From Paucimonas lemoignei (GTDB lineage: Bacteria > Pseudomonadota > Gammaproteobacteria > Burkholderiales > Burkholderiaceae_D), in assembly GCF_004342585.1 (NCBI RefSeq), contig NZ_SLZQ01000015.1, positions 23,885-87,884 of the forward strand: DNA of 64,000 bases, in the 5' to 3' direction. The translations under genes and the position numbers were made by a program. Of the stretch, positions 63,965 to 64,000 are shown piece by piece. Each line of letters begins with the position of its first letter. The stretch's first letter is position 1. Below the pieces are notes generated by a model, which saw nothing but the letters and a program-made list of their open reading frames with translations, was not told the DNA's origin and did not search any database.

Positions 63965-64000
63965 TTGATAGAGGTGCGAATCTTTATCAATCTGCGCTAA
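63965..64000 (+). promoter_or_regulatory. Possible 5' end of a lysine-riboswitch-like element (cut by window edge)
   Basis: GATAGAGGTGCGAA at 63967-63980 is identical to the conserved 5' block of the lysine riboswitch (AGAGGTGCG, as in B. subtilis lysC). The following bases do not show the expected AGTA, and the rest is outside the window, so the fold cannot be judged. Upstream, 63787-63964 shows no other feature. Confidence 0.3.

Overview
The window reads as chromosomal DNA of a GC-rich betaproteobacterium, most likely Burkholderiales (Oxalobacteraceae-like). This is inferred from gene content: a cyanophycin locus with two synthetases and the DUF1854/ABC pair, kefF-kefC, ahpC-ahpF, several GGDEF-EAL proteins, and a CatM/BenM-type LysR regulator beside a meta-cleavage lower pathway. 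I see no rRNA, tRNA, transposase, phage gene or CRISPR array. Long open frames antisense to nearly every gene are a by-product of GC-rich codon usage and were left out.

Layout. 1-230: 5' part of an MHYT membrane sensor. 0.4-2.9 kb: a LigD-type end-joining protein that has the phosphoesterase and polymerase domains but no ligase domain, then a DUF72 protein. 3.2-7.4 kb: a PAS-GGDEF-EAL protein convergent with penicillin-binding protein 1A. 7.8-14.4 kb: a methyltransferase; a divergent pair of helix-turn-helix/coiled-coil proteins, one of them a 1013-residue protein with a ~440-residue charged rod, one membrane span and an AsmA-like C-terminus; a PilZ protein; two small proteins. 14.5-20.9 kb: a membrane PAS-GGDEF-EAL protein, a secreted alpha/beta hydrolase with a small secreted partner, and an EamA transporter. 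21.1 kb: a metallophosphoesterase.

21.9-32.4 kb is the most distinctive region. A LysR regulator faces an eleven-gene operon: YCII protein, cupin, NitT/TauT-type ABC importer (ATPase, permease, binding protein), acylating acetaldehyde dehydrogenase, 4-hydroxy-2-oxovalerate aldolase, a degenerate SDR, a long tautomerase, DmpE-type hydratase, DmpH-type decarboxylase and a flavodoxin-fold quinone reductase. The enzymes suffice to take 2-hydroxymuconate/4-oxalocrotonate to pyruvate and acetyl-CoA. No recognisable ring-cleavage dioxygenase or semialdehyde dehydrogenase is present, so the substrate is unknown. A perfect CCATAC-N7-GTATGG dyad in the divergent promoter matches the ATAC-N7-GTAT site of CatM/BenM-type regulators.

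32.5-40.3 kb is a cyanophycin locus: DUF1854 protein and zinc-ribbon ABC exporter on the minus strand, and two synthetases on the plus strand, the first with a degenerate Mur-ligase P-loop. A perfect 16-bp-arm palindrome lies in the shared promoter region. 40.7-44.3 kb: GGDEF and GAF-GGDEF-EAL genes in tandem. 44.5-49.9 kb: ahpC-ahpF with an OxyR-like site, kefF-kefC and a small cupin. 49.9-64 kb: SUV3-like helicase, a triple-PAS GGDEF-EAL protein, MdtD-like and YbjJ-like MFS transporters, a LapA-like membrane protein, an AsmA protein flanked by two small hydrophilic proteins, DUF2127, MscS and an Xni-like nuclease. The right edge may hold the start of a lysine-riboswitch-like element.

Second-messenger signalling recurs through the window: one GGDEF protein, four GGDEF-EAL proteins, one PilZ protein and an MHYT sensor fragment. 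All five GGDEF domains keep both the GG(D/E)EF signature and an RxxD inhibitory site five residues before it.
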